DNA of 64,000 nucleotides from an uncultured Verrucomicrobiales bacterium (GTDB lineage Bacteria > Verrucomicrobiota > Verrucomicrobiia > Verrucomicrobiales > DEV007). The DNA lies in NCBI GenBank assembly GCA_937891465.1, contig CALAHF010000020.1, positions 1 through 64,000 on the forward strand. The letters run 5' to 3'. How positions within the stretch are numbered: position 1 is the stretch's first letter; the number at the start of each line of letters is the position of its first letter. The notes beneath the pieces are model-generated. The model was not told the origin of the DNA. It saw nothing but the letters and a program-made list of their open reading frames with translations, and did no database searches. Shown piece by piece: positions 8,947 to 17,646 of the stretch. The position numbers and the translations under genes were made by a program.

Positions 8947-10353
8947 TCACGGGAAAATTCCCAAATTGAGATAGGTCCGAGAGACGCGGTCGATGGCGAG
9001 TGAGAATGCAGCGGTCCGCAGATCGGGGAGCTTCCGGGAGCGCCAGACTTCGTCGATTTCGCCAGCGGCTTTGGTCATGGTTTCGCCGAGCGCTGCGCGA
9101 ACAAGATCGAGCTCGCTCGGGCCGGCGGTGAGCAATTTTCGCTGTTCGGCATCGGCCCTGCGGCCGGTCATGGATTCGATTGCGGAAACGATTCGTTCGT
9201 TGGATTGGCTTTCGTATCCGGTGACCATGCGTTCAAAACCAACGTGGGAGATGTTTTTCAACCACTCGAAATAAGAAACAGTGACGCCCCCCGCATTGAG
9301 ATAAACGTCTGGAATGATGAGGCAACCGCGTTCGAGAAGGATTTCCTGGCCAGCGGCACTGACGGGGCCGTTTGCGGCTTCGGCGATGATTTTTGCCTGA
9401 ACATCGGGTGCATTCTTCGAAGTGATTTGGTCTTCCAATGCAGCAGGGATCAGGACGTCGCATTTGGCGGTGAGAAGGTCTTTGGAGTCTGTGACATTAG
9501 TAGCACCGGGGAAATCGAGGATGGAGCCAGTTTCTTTTCGATGGGCAAACACGGCTTCGATATCCAGTCCATCAGCTGAAGTGATGCCGCCTTCGTATTC
9601 GGCGATGCCGGTGATGATTCCGCCACCCATTTCCTGAATGAATTTAGCGGCGTAAAAGCCCACGTTTCCGAGTCCCTGAACAATGACGCGCTTTCCGGCG
9701 ACGCCGGGAGTGAGCCCCAGGTCTTTGGTGATTTCGGAGCGATTGAGAAATTCTTTCAGCCCGTAATAGACGCCAAGCCCGGTTGCCTCAGTGCGGCCTT
9801 CGATACCGTGAAGTGTGAGCGGTTTTCCGGTGACACAGGCATAGGAGTTCAGGTGGCCGGGATGAAGAGCTTTGAAGGTATCTGCAATCCAACCCATTTC
9901 CTGCTCGCCAGTTCCGTAGTCAGGAGCGGGAACATCGATGCCGGGGCCGATGAAATTTTTCTTTATGAGCTCAGCAGTATAGCGTCGAATGACGCGCTCG
10001 CGCAGAACCGGCCCGGCCGTTTTTGGATTTAAAATGATCCCTCCTTTGGCGCCTCCGAATGGAACCGAAACAATGGCACATTTCCACGTCATCAGCGTGG
10101 CCATCGCGATGACTTCGTCCTGGTCAACGTGGGTGCTGAAACGGATGCCGCCTTTCGTGGGAAGCCGGTGATGGCTGTGTTCCGCTCTGAAGCCTGTGAA
10201 TACTTCGACATCTCCGTTTTCCAAAGTCACCGGAAACTGCATTCGATAAACGCTGTTGCAGCTTTTTACCTGTTCGAGGACGCCGGGTTCGATATCAGAA
10301 AAACCGGCGGCAACTTCGAAATATTTGGAGGTGGAATTCAGGAATTTACTCAT
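8947..10353 (-). CDS. gdhA: Glu/Leu/Phe/Val family dehydrogenase, probably glutamate dehydrogenase
   Basis: This enzyme interconverts glutamate and 2-oxoglutarate plus ammonia with NAD(P)H in the cytoplasm. The 468-residue protein shows the substrate-binding and catalytic motifs in order: LPTKGGIRFS, MTWKCAIVSVPFGGAKGGI and PAPDYGTGEQEMGW, which holds the catalytic aspartate. The Rossmann-fold motif GLGNVGFYAAKF follows at about residue 230. The length is slightly above the usual 410-450. It is transcribed alone, convergent with tsaB and divergent from the gene at 10486. Coenzyme preference cannot be decided by eye, and a leucine or phenylalanine dehydrogenase is less likely given the length and KGGIR motif. 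Confidence 0.9.
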   Translation of the reverse strand: MSKFLNSTSKYFEVAAGFSDIEPGVLEQVKSCNSVYRMQFPVTLENGDVEVFTGFRAEHSHHRLPTKGGIRFSTHVDQDEVIAMATLMTWKCAIVSVPFGGAKGGIILNPKTAGPVLRERVIRRYTAELIKKNFIGPGIDVPAPDYGTGEQEMGWIADTFKALHPGHLNSYACVTGKPLTLHGIEGRTEATGLGVYYGLKEFLNRSEITKDLGLTPGVAGKRVIVQGLGNVGFYAAKFIQEMGGGIITGIAEYEGGITSADGLDIEAVFAHRKETGSILDFPGATNVTDSKDLLTAKCDVLIPAALEDQITSKNAPDVQAKIIAEAANGPVSAAGQEILLERGCLIIPDVYLNAGGVTVSYFEWLKNISHVGFERMVTGYESQSNERIVSAIESMTGRRADAEQRKLLTAGPSELDLVRAALGETMTKAAGEIDEVWRSRKLPDLRTAAFSLAIDRVSRTYLNLGIFP

Positions 10354-10485
10354 AGGGGGCCATTACGTTTTACAGCGAGATGGCGCGAAGGGCAATATTC
10401 GTTCGCCCACGTTGTGAAACATTTTTTTACGATTAATGAGAGGATTTATAATTGGCTGATCTAAAATTCCTTCTACAATCTGACC

Positions 10486-12033
10486 ATGAGAAAAAAGGGA
10501 TGGATTATAGCTGGGAGTATTGTCGGGGCGGTTATTGTGCTCTGGGTGGTGGCTGCTTTGGTAATCGGTGGAGGGACGAAACCGGTTCTCGAAATGGCTT
10601 TGGAGGAAGCTCAGGTTTCAAGCGGGGGCACCATTTCTTCTGCGGAATTGGTGGATTACAAAAAGGGGATGGCCAGCAGCGAAGGAAGATCAAAATTTGT
10701 CGTAGGCCCACCCAATGAGGAAGGGGTTGAGATTTTTCTGAATCACAAAATTTTCCACGGACCGTTGATGATGACGCCCTCCGGAATGAAGGTGGGAACG
10801 AGCCATACGGTTACGACCGTAGATTTGGAGTCGCTTCCCGATTCGGTTAAGGCGAATGTTGATAGAGGTTTTGTTTCGAAAACTCCTTTGATCGTGAATG
10901 TCACGACTGGTTTTAAAAGCTCAGCGATGGATTTTGAAATCGCTGAATACAACAACCGGATCAAGTCTGAGGACGGAAGTTCAGCCCGGGTGGTTTTTGA
11001 TGGCGTAAGTGGAACGATGACAGGGCTTGGCGGCACCACTTCAAAGGGGGACATGAAGCTCGGGCAGCTTAAAATTTCAAGCGATTCAGGGATGGAACTC
11101 GCTCTGGAGCCGGGAACCGCTTCAATGAATGGCCGCAAAATGGTGGATGGAATGATGCTTGATGGCGACATGAGAATGGAATTGCCCCGACTGTCATTCA
11201 AACAGGAAGGTATCAGTGTCGCGATCAGTGATCTGGTTTTATCACAGAACTCGAGCAGTTCGGAGAATGGCAAAGCGGCTATTACCCAAACGCTATCGAC
11301 CGGAGAGATCCGGTTGCCGAAAGGTGAAGAATTTGTTTCAGCTCAAAGTCTCATATCCAAAGGCGTTGAAATGGAGTTTTCCATGGCTGAAATGGACGTC
11401 GAGCAATTGAAAGCAATGGCAGAGACCGCTCGTGAGCTGCAAAAGAAACAAAGCGCGGCGGCGGATGATCCAGAAGCGGCTGAGAAAGTAGCCATGGAGC
11501 AACTGAAAATAATGCTTGAGATGGTTCAACCTGGAATGGAATTGGGGATTGGTTTGGACCTTCGTGGTGATGCAGGGCGTTCCACCGTGGACATCGATTT
11601 GAAATGGGTTTCCGGCGATCCCCTTGTGAAAGGGCCTGATGTGAAGCGATTGATCAGCGGCATCAGGGCAGACGTGAAGGCTGTTCTCCCAGCCAAGTTG
11701 ATGGAAGATCCGGGAATGGGAATGATCATCGGAATGGCGGCTGATCAAAAAGCGTTGGTGGTCGGAGAGGAAAAAATTGAGGGCACCGCGTCATTGATTC
11801 ATTCATCCGCGACGTTGAACGGTGAAACTTTTCCCCTGAAAGAAATGCTGGGGCCGATGATGGACATGCCGCTGGATTGGGATGCGATTTTCTCCGGAGC
11901 AATGACGCTGATGGGGCCGGGAGCGGTTCCCGTCGATGACGATCCAGCATCAACGCCGATTTCTCCATCAACGCCAGTTCCAGCTCCCGTGACTCCAGCT
12001 CCCGTAACGCAACCCAAGGCGGTTGAAAACTGA
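10486..12033 (+). CDS. DUF945 (YdgA)-like membrane-anchored protein
   Basis: The 515-residue product begins with one transmembrane helix (GWIIAGSIVGAVIVLWVVAAL) and has a large, presumably periplasmic domain. A short KIFHGPLMMTPSGMKVG motif near residue 88 and the repetitive beta-rich pattern after it resemble the DUF945/YdgA family, whose function is unclear. The last 30 residues are a proline/threonine-rich tail (repeated PVTPAP-like units). It is divergent from gdhA with a 132-base gap that should hold both promoters, and it converges with purU 15 bases downstream. The family assignment is tentative. Confidence 0.6.
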   Translation: MRKKGWIIAGSIVGAVIVLWVVAALVIGGGTKPVLEMALEEAQVSSGGTISSAELVDYKKGMASSEGRSKFVVGPPNEEGVEIFLNHKIFHGPLMMTPSGMKVGTSHTVTTVDLESLPDSVKANVDRGFVSKTPLIVNVTTGFKSSAMDFEIAEYNNRIKSEDGSSARVVFDGVSGTMTGLGGTTSKGDMKLGQLKISSDSGMELALEPGTASMNGRKMVDGMMLDGDMRMELPRLSFKQEGISVAISDLVLSQNSSSSENGKAAITQTLSTGEIRLPKGEEFVSAQSLISKGVEMEFSMAEMDVEQLKAMAETARELQKKQSAAADDPEAAEKVAMEQLKIMLEMVQPGMELGIGLDLRGDAGRSTVDIDLKWVSGDPLVKGPDVKRLISGIRADVKAVLPAKLMEDPGMGMIIGMAADQKALVVGEEKIEGTASLIHSSATLNGETFPLKEMLGPMMDMPLDWDAIFSGAMTLMGPGAVPVDDDPASTPISPSTPVPAPVTPAPVTQPKAVEN

Positions 12034-12048
12034 GGCGAGCACCATTTT

Positions 12049-12918
12049 TTACCCAAAGACAACCGTCTGATTTCGAAACGGTAACACGCGGCGCCGGAGA
12101 TGGTTCCACACAGCTCGGCTAAGAACGACCTGTTCGAGGTCCTTGCCCTTACGGACAAAGTCCTTCACGGAATCGCGATGCGAAACGCGGATGACGTCTT
12201 GAGCAATGATCGGCCCTTCGTCGAGCTCTTCCGTCACATAATGACTCGTGGCTCCGATGAGCTTCACCCCGCGAGCGTGAGCTGAGTGATACGGCCGCGC
12301 CCCGGGAAATGCTGGTAGAAAGGAGTGGTGGATATTAATGATCTGACTTGGGAACGCGTCGACCATCTGCGAACTCAGAATCTGCATGTAACGCGCGAGG
12401 ACGACCGTGTCGATCCGTTGCTCGCGTAAAAGTGCGATTTCCTCAGCCTCCTGTGCCGCCTTGGTCGCCTTCGTGATAGGGAAATGATAAAACGGAATCC
12501 CAAAGCGATCCGCTGCCGGCTTCAGATCCATCCGATTACTGATGATCAGCGGCACTTCCATCGGGAGTTCGCCGCTTTCATGTCGCGACAAGAGATCGTA
12601 AATGCAGTGATTATCCTTCGTCACAAAAATCGCGACCCGTGGTTTGATATCCGAGAAATGCAGCGCCCATTCCATCGAAAATTTTTCGGCCAGCGGTGCG
12701 AAAGCCGATTTGATTTCACTGCGGGAAATGGCAAAGCCATCGACCTCCCATTCGACCCGCATAAAAAATGCGCCTACTTCAGAATCCACGTGCTGCTCCA
12801 GATGCAGGATATTTCCGCTGTTTTCAGAAATAAAACCCGAGATCGCCGAGACAATCCCCGGTTGATCCGGGCATGACATCAGTAAGATCGCGGTTGTGGT
12901 CGCAGGTTGCTTTTGCAT
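12049..12918 (-). CDS. purU: Formyltetrahydrofolate deformylase
   Basis: PurU hydrolyses 10-formyltetrahydrofolate to formate and tetrahydrofolate, balancing one-carbon pools. The 289-residue product has an N-terminal ACT domain (LLMSCPDQPGIVSAISGFI) and a C-terminal formyltransferase-type domain with the catalytic set INIHHSFLPAFPGA (Asn and His) and ELDEGPIIAQD (Asp). The start at 12918 is chosen because it begins just ahead of the ACT domain and gives the usual length. The frame extends 23 codons further upstream to 12987. Confidence 0.93.
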   Translation of the reverse strand: MQKQPATTTAILLMSCPDQPGIVSAISGFISENSGNILHLEQHVDSEVGAFFMRVEWEVDGFAISRSEIKSAFAPLAEKFSMEWALHFSDIKPRVAIFVTKDNHCIYDLLSRHESGELPMEVPLIISNRMDLKPAADRFGIPFYHFPITKATKAAQEAEEIALLREQRIDTVVLARYMQILSSQMVDAFPSQIINIHHSFLPAFPGARPYHSAHARGVKLIGATSHYVTEELDEGPIIAQDVIRVSHRDSVKDFVRKGKDLEQVVLSRAVWNHLRRRVLPFRNQTVVFG

Positions 12919-13113
12919 TGTAGGAAAATCGAGAGCGGGAAAGAAAGCGGAAACGGCGAATCTAACCCGAATTGGGCTGCGGCTCAACCGGCAGCGGATG
13001 GCTTTGGCTCGGGGTGATTTTGGGAATCAAAACTCGCCTCAAGTTTTTAGCGGTAAAACCACGAAGCTTCATCAAATTTGAATGTAACTTCTCACTTTTC
13101 GACATCTGAAAAG

Positions 13114-13198
13114 TGGTGCTCGAGGGGGGAATCGAACCCCCACGGATCTCTCCACAGGATCCTTAATCCTGCGCGTCTACCAATTCCGCCACCCGAGC
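13114..13198 (-). tRNA. tRNA-Leu, anticodon AAG, CCA encoded
   Basis: Read on the minus strand, it folds as a class II tRNA. The acceptor GCTCGGG pairs with CTCGAGC, and the D-loop is GAATTGGTAGA. The anticodon arm is CAGGA-TTAAGGA-TCCTG and the variable arm has a GGA-GAGA-TCC stem. The T arm is GGGGG-TTCGATT-CCCCC, followed by discriminator A and encoded CCA. Loop positions 34-36 read AAG, so the tRNA decodes CUU and, if A34 is deaminated to inosine, other CUN codons. Aligned with E. coli tRNA-Leu(GAG), the arms match position by position, which fixes the anticodon. Confidence 0.93.
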
Positions 13199-13316
13199 AT
13201 TTTCGTTAAAACCGTATGAAAAATACGATTTGGAGCGAGCGCAAAGGATTAATTCGATTTCGTTGATTCGCAAGTATTCTTTGCACGATTTCGTTCTACT
13301 AATTCTCTTTTTTCCC

Positions 13317-14063
13317 GTGCATCCAGAATACGCCATTATCATTCCCGTTCAAAACGAAGCGGCCTGCCTCGGCGACGTGCTTGCGGAGATCAAAACGTGC
13401 TTCGCGGACAATGACGATTCCCGTTTCGCGATTGCCGTAGGGCTAAATGCCTGCACCGACAATTCCCGTCAAATCGCTGAAAATTCAGGCGTTCTTGTCG
13501 GCGAAACGGCGGATTCAGGATACGGACACGGTTGTCTGGCCGCGATTCATGCCGCGAACGCAGCGCTTCCCGACCTTAAAGGGTACATTTTCGTCGCGGG
13601 CGACGGCGCCAATGTCCCTGATGACATTATTCGGCTGGCAGATGCCTTTGAGTCCAACAACGGAGGCGAAAAAAAAATCATCATGGGCCTTCGAAAATTC
13701 GAATTGGCGACGTGGAGTAGCGAATTTGGGCGCGCCTTGCCGAATTTGCTCCTTGGGATCGCTTGTGCTGCGTTGGGGGGGCAGTTTTTCCACGATTTAG
13801 GGCCGCTTCGTTTGATTGAGCGCCGTCTTTTTGAAAAAATCGATCCGCAAGAGCAGACCTGGGGCTGGACAATCGAGGCCCAAATCATGGCTGCCCGATT
13901 CGGAGAAGCGATATCCCCCATTACAGTTACCGAACGCCCTCGATTAAGCGGTGAACAAAAAGTCAGTGGAGTTTCTCTAACACGTTCGGCGAAAATTGGG
14001 TGGAAGATCTTTCTGGCGGCGGTTCGAACGCGTTTTCGAAAGCTCGATTCGATTGAGTCATAG
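13317..14063 (+). CDS. Family 2 glycosyltransferase
   Basis: The 248-residue product opens with the GT-A signature YAIIIPVQNEAACLGDVLAE and has a metal-binding-type AGDGANVPDD around residue 100. It ends with a WTIEAQIMAARFG segment typical of dolichyl-phosphate-type or related GT2 enzymes. The donor and acceptor are unknown. The frame is open from an ATG at 13230, but homology begins right after the GTG at 13317, so the GTG is preferred and the space before it (after the divergent tRNA-Leu) is left for a promoter. It is not near the polysaccharide cluster at 37-43 kb. Confidence 0.72.
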   Translation: MHPEYAIIIPVQNEAACLGDVLAEIKTCFADNDDSRFAIAVGLNACTDNSRQIAENSGVLVGETADSGYGHGCLAAIHAANAALPDLKGYIFVAGDGANVPDDIIRLADAFESNNGGEKKIIMGLRKFELATWSSEFGRALPNLLLGIACAALGGQFFHDLGPLRLIERRLFEKIDPQEQTWGWTIEAQIMAARFGEAISPITVTERPRLSGEQKVSGVSLTRSAKIGWKIFLAAVRTRFRKLDSIES

Positions 14064-14129
14064 CGGACGCAACGATTGCGCGCCTGAAAACCGTCGACAA
14101 ACAGAATTCAGACTTCTATCTCATTTGTT

Positions 14130-14588
14130 ATGAAACTTAAACCCGGTGGCCGTGAAGGCGGCGAAATTATTTTTTTGATCGGCCTGGTCCTCGCATGTCT
14201 TGGCCTGTGGTTCTTTTTTGATTCCGTAATCATGCGCTCCGACAGCCAGGGCGGTATGATTTCAAACGCGATGAGAGGCCGCGGAGGTGGCGGCGGCGGT
14301 GGGCAAGGCGGCCGAATGAGCAACACGACATCGATGGGAATTATTTTCGTGCCTCTGTTTATTGGAATCGTGGCTCTCTTTTTCGACGTTCGGAAAACTT
14401 GGGCCTGGGGAGTCACCATCATCGGACTCGCGATTCTCGTTATCGAAATCGTCAGTCGCCTCCGATTCGACTTCGCTGGAAAAACCAGCAGCGGAATTCT
14501 AATGCTCGTCATGATCGCCGGAGGCTTTGGCATGATGTTGCGCGGTTACATTGCCGATAAAAACAAAAAAGCGCAGGCAGAGGAGTAA
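14130..14588 (+). CDS. Small membrane protein with glycine-rich loop
   Basis: I do not recognise this 152-residue protein. It has about four hydrophobic segments: FLIGLVLACLGLWFFF, IIFVPLFIGIVALFF, WAWGVTIIGLAILVIEIV and ILMLVMIAGGFGMML. The first two are separated by a loop containing RGRGGGGGGGQGGR. The C-terminus is short, charged and probably cytoplasmic. It follows the glycosyltransferase by 66 bases on the same strand and is followed by a strong terminator. No function can be assigned. Confidence 0.65.
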   Translation: MKLKPGGREGGEIIFLIGLVLACLGLWFFFDSVIMRSDSQGGMISNAMRGRGGGGGGGQGGRMSNTTSMGIIFVPLFIGIVALFFDVRKTWAWGVTIIGLAILVIEIVSRLRFDFAGKTSSGILMLVMIAGGFGMMLRGYIADKNKKAQAEE

Positions 14589-14633
14589 TGTTTTCCTGAA
14601 ATACTTCGAATTTATTCGATCAATTTTGAGAAA

Positions 14634-14671
14634 CCGTTTTTGGCCCCGATTCGGCCGAAAACGGCTTTTTT
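14634..14671 (+). terminator. Rho-independent terminator after 14588
   Basis: A 12-pair stem (CCGTTTTTGGCC / GGCCGAAAACGG, one G-T pair) encloses a seven-base loop and is followed by C and six T residues. It lies 46 bases after the stop of the small membrane protein gene. Confidence 0.85.
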
Positions 14672-14695
14672 GTGCCCAAAATCAAACGGCATAAC

Positions 14696-14717
14696 GTTTG
14701 AGTCAATTGTCTCAAAC
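14696..14717. promoter_or_regulatory. Inverted repeat upstream of the zinc-ribbon gene
   Basis: GTTTGAG and CTCAAAC are perfect seven-base arms separated by eight bases. The site lies 25 bases downstream of the terminator and about 130 bases before the gene at 14845, in an AT-rich gap. It could be an operator, but nothing identifies the regulator. Confidence 0.3.
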
Positions 14718-14737
14718 CAAGCTGAGAAGTTAAGAAT

Positions 14738-14766
14738 TATTAATATTAAACCGCAATTTCTATAAT
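14738..14766 (+). promoter_or_regulatory. Possible promoter of the zinc-ribbon gene
   Basis: A consensus TATAAT occurs at 14761-14766 in an AT-rich stretch, 78 bases before the gene at 14845. The hexamer 17 bases upstream (TATTAA) is a weak -35. The gap 14589-14844 holds otherwise only the terminator and an inverted repeat. Confidence 0.3.
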
Positions 14767-14844
14767 TTACGAGAAATTTCGCAATTCATTGTTTCGTTCT
14801 TGCGAATCCATGGCAGTTTTGTAGGGTAGAATACGAACATTTTC

Positions 14845-15081
14845 ATGGCGAAGGAACAAACAGCACTCATGGAACGAGCAAAAAGAGCTCGTCGAATCCT
14901 AAAGACCCCAACGCAGTTTAAAGTCTGCATGGGATGTGACTCGATTGTCGCAGCGAAGGTAAACATTTGCCCGAACTGCCATAGCTATCGCTATCGCGAA
15001 GAAGCTCAATTCGTCGTTGATCAAGCAAAACGGCTCTCAACCCGTGAGCAAAATTCGGTTGTCGCGGAAGACTTATTTTAA
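14845..15081 (+). CDS. Small zinc-ribbon protein
   Basis: This 78-residue basic protein has two CxxC pairs (CMGCDS and CPNCHS) 15 residues apart that should bind one zinc ion. A charged helical N-terminus (LMERAKRARRILK) precedes them and a second helix (EEAQFVVDQAKRL) follows. It has no signal peptide. Size and charge suggest an RNA- or ribosome-associated role, but this is inference only. It stands alone between a terminator and tRNA-Tyr. Confidence 0.7.
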   Translation: MAKEQTALMERAKRARRILKTPTQFKVCMGCDSIVAAKVNICPNCHSYRYREEAQFVVDQAKRLSTREQNSVVAEDLF

Positions 15082-15183
15082 GTGCGATAGTTGTTTGTAA
15101 AAACGCTTGCAAAGCGCCTTTATTGCACCCAAATTCGCGCCTCGCTCACCACGCGGTGAATTTGACATCATCGTAGCGAAAAC

Positions 15184-15265
15184 GGGTAGGTACCGAAGCG
15201 GTCAAACGGGGCAGACTGTAAATCTGCTGGCTATGCCTTCAGAGGTTCGAATCCTCTCCTGCCCA
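15184..15265 (+). tRNA. tRNA-Tyr, anticodon GTA, CCA not encoded
   Basis: The acceptor GGGTAGG pairs with CCTGCCC (one T-G pair). The anticodon arm is GCAGA-CTGTAAA-TCTGC, so positions 34-36 are GTA. A long variable arm follows, then the T arm AGAGG-TTCGAAT-CCTCT. The discriminator is A and the next bases are CTTTTT, so CCA must be added after transcription, unlike the tRNA-Leu at 13114. The T-run may also terminate the transcript. Confidence 0.95.
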
Positions 15266-15353
15266 CTTTTTCTTTCTGTTTCAGGTGTGGTGATTTGGTC
15301 TCCGGCCAACCTTTCTTAAACCGGCCTGACCTAAATATTGATCTATTCTCACC

Positions 15354-17366
15354 ATGGAAACACCTCCTTTTTCCGAGCTTGGCTTGCGCCCTGAACTGCT
15401 CGCAGCAATCACCGAAATGGGCTTTGAAAAGCCTTCTCCGGTTCAAGCCCTTACCATTCCTCCAGCGCTTGCCGGCAAGGATTTGGTCGGTATTTCGCAA
15501 ACGGGTTCGGGAAAGACCGCCGCGTTTGGTCTTCCGTTGTTGAATGAAATTGAGATCGATAATCACGTGACACAGGCGCTCGTGCTCTGCCCGACTCGTG
15601 AGCTTGCCGTTCAGGTGTGCGAAGAAATTCATCGACTCAGTTCTCATTTGAAGGGACTGCAGGCTGTTCCCATCTATGGCGGAACTGCTTACGATCGCCA
15701 GATTCGTCATCTTCGTGGCGGTTGCCACATTGTGGTGGGAACGCCCGGACGACTGATTGATCATCTGAATAGGGGAAACCTTGATCTTCGGAACTGCCGT
15801 AAAATCGTTCTCGATGAAGCGGATCGCATGCTGGACATGGGATTTCGTGATGATATGGAAACGATTCTGGACGCGATGCCCAAAGAGCGTCAATCGCTCT
15901 TTTTCTCGGCGACGATGAATCGTCAGGTTGAGCACATCATCAAAGCTCACTCGGACGATCCTCAACTGCTTCAGATTAAAGGTCAGGCCCGGACGGTTTC
16001 AACGGTTGATCAAAGCTACTACGAAGTTCGCGGTCGTTCGAAAGTCGAAGTTGTTTCACGAATCCTTGATATGGGTGAAGCCCGACTCGCGATTGTTTTT
16101 TGTAATACCAAGCGTGTGGTCGACGAATGCACCGAATCGCTTCTGGCCCGTGGTTATGCGGCCGATCGCCTTCATGGAGACATCACTCAGCACCTTCGGG
16201 AACGAGTGATCGATCGCTGCCGCAAAGGAAAGGTCGAAGTTCTCGTGGCAACCGATGTTGCCGCTCGCGGACTCGACATCGACGAAGTTGACGTCGTTTT
16301 TAACTTCGATTTGCCCTACGATCCCGAAGATTACGTTCACCGAATCGGCCGGACAGGTCGTGCGGGACGAAGCGGTATCGCAATCAGTTTTGTCTTTGGG
16401 CGCGAAGTTCATCGTCTTCGTTCCATTGAGCGATACACGCGGCAAACCATTCGTCGTGAGCGAATTCCGACACAAGAACAGGTCGAAGGACTTCATTCAA
16501 ACCGTCTTTTCACGACTTTGCAGGAATTGCTCGAAAGCGGAAAATTTCAGACCTACGACAACGACATCGACCGTCTGCTTGATCAAGGCCACACCCCGAC
16601 GGACGTCGCATCAGCATTGTTCACTCTCTGGCGTGGCGAATCTGTCCGTGAAGGTCAGTCCATTGCCGAAGATCGCGAACCCGAGCGCAAAGAACGCCCT
16701 CGAAATGAACGGCCAGATCGGGGTGAGAGAAACAACAATCGGGATGATCGTCGCGACGATCGCAGAGATGACCGCCGTAACCGCAATGACGACCGTGGTG
16801 ATCGCCGTGATCGAAATGATGACCGCCAGGATCGGCCGCCACGTGAACCCCGTCCGCCCCGCGATCATTCAGGACAAGGTGGTTACACCCGTCTGTTTCT
16901 CAGTTTGGGCAAAGTTTTTGGCGTAACACCTAAAGCGCTTCTCGGCATGCTTTATGGCGAAAGCAATATTCCCCAAGGTTCAATCGGCCGCGTTCAGCTT
17001 TTTCCAAAACACTCCCTTGTTGAGGTGAAAACTGAGCATGCCGATAGTCTTCTGGCCGCACTCAGCAGCGCAAAATTTCGTGGAAAAACCTTCCGTTCCG
17101 AGATTGATCAAAAAATCGACGAACGAAACATTCAGGCGCCCAAACCTGAAAGGGCTGCGGCTGAAGAGGCAAAAACGCCGTCGCCACAACCTGAGGCAGC
17201 TGCTCCCGAAGAGCCAAAAGCTCCAGCGCCCCAGCCTGAGGAACAAAGTGCACCGGCACCGCAGCCTGAAGCCGTTGCACCAGAGGAACTAAAGGCAGAA
17301 GCGCCACAAAACGAAGCTCCAAATCCTGAGCCAGAGCCGCCGAAGCCAGAAAACGACGGCGAGTGA
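15354..17366 (+). CDS. DEAD-box RNA helicase with DbpA-type RNA-binding domain
   Basis: This is a cytoplasmic ATP-dependent RNA helicase of the DeaD/RhlE/DbpA group. Motifs in order: Q-motif, [11 protein letters not shown] (I), DEADRMLD (II), SAT (III) and [11 protein letters not shown] (VI), within residues 1-370. A basic/acidic low-complexity stretch of Arg/Asp/Asn repeats (about residues 440-500) follows. Next is a DbpA-like RNA-binding domain from [16 protein letters not shown] to [11 protein letters not shown], then a proline/glutamate-rich tail with [12 protein letters not shown]-like repeats to residue 670. DbpA-type domains bind structured rRNA, so ribosome assembly or cold adaptation is likely. 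The long tail is unusual. Confidence 0.92.
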   Translation: METPPFSELGLRPELLAAITEMGFEKPSPVQALTIPPALAGKDLVGISQTGSGKTAAFGLPLLNEIEIDNHVTQALVLCPTRELAVQVCEEIHRLSSHLKGLQAVPIYGGTAYDRQIRHLRGGCHIVVGTPGRLIDHLNRGNLDLRNCRKIVLDEADRMLDMGFRDDMETILDAMPKERQSLFFSATMNRQVEHIIKAHSDDPQLLQIKGQARTVSTVDQSYYEVRGRSKVEVVSRILDMGEARLAIVFCNTKRVVDECTESLLARGYAADRLHGDITQHLRERVIDRCRKGKVEVLVATDVAARGLDIDEVDVVFNFDLPYDPEDYVHRIGRTGRAGRSGIAISFVFGREVHRLRSIERYTRQTIRRERIPTQEQVEGLHSNRLFTTLQELLESGKFQTYDNDIDRLLDQGHTPTDVASALFTLWRGESVREGQSIAEDREPERKERPRNERPDRGERNNNRDDRRDDRRDDRRNRNDDRGDRRDRNDDRQDRPPREPRPPRDHSGQGGYTRLFLSLGKVFGVTPKALLGMLYGESNIPQGSIGRVQLFPKHSLVEVKTEHADSLLAALSSAKFRGKTFRSEIDQKIDERNIQAPKPERAAAEEAKTPSPQPEAAAPEEPKAPAPQPEEQSAPAPQPEAVAPEELKAEAPQNEAPNPEPEPPKPENDGE

Positions 17367-17449
17367 TCCCGTTGTTAATTCCCGCTAATTCCTAAAAATT
17401 CCCGTTCCGCTGATCTGGTTTAACGGGGGGGGCGGATTCGTAGGCATCT

Positions 17450-17500
17450 TTCACGAAGCAACAGGGTATGTTCAACGAACATACCCTGTTTGATCGTGAA
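17450..17500. repeat. Dispersed palindromic repeat, copy 3 (best copy)
   Basis: Inner arms AACAGGGTATGTTC and GAACATACCCTGTT (17460-17490) pair perfectly around AAC. Outer arms TTCACGA (17450-17456) and TCGTGAA (17494-17500) also pair, separated from the core by AGC and TGA. The whole 51-base element lies about 85 bases after the DEAD-box helicase stop and defines the family. Confidence 0.85.
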
Positions 17501-17512
17501 GGCCTTACGAAC

Positions 17513-17545
17513 CAATAGGGTTGGTTAGTAAAGTGCACCCTATTG
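17513..17545. repeat. Dispersed palindromic repeat, copy 4
   Basis: CAATAGGGT and ACCCTATTG pair perfectly around a degenerate centre, with outer TACGA / TCGT-like flanks. It follows copy 3 after 12 bases, making a tandem pair in the 280-base gap between the helicase and rseP. Confidence 0.75.
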
Positions 17546-17646
17546 TTTCGTGGCCCGACTTTTTTGATGAAAATCGGCGGGGGGTGTCCGTTGCACCCTG
17601 ACGGGGCGGTGGTATGTTTGCGGTTTTTACGTTCGTAACCCTGCAC

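Noticed and set aside
16700-16860. Repeated short units in the helicase gene
   Set aside because: Checked as a possible CRISPR or tandem array; they are in-frame Arg/Asp/Asn codons of a low-complexity linker.
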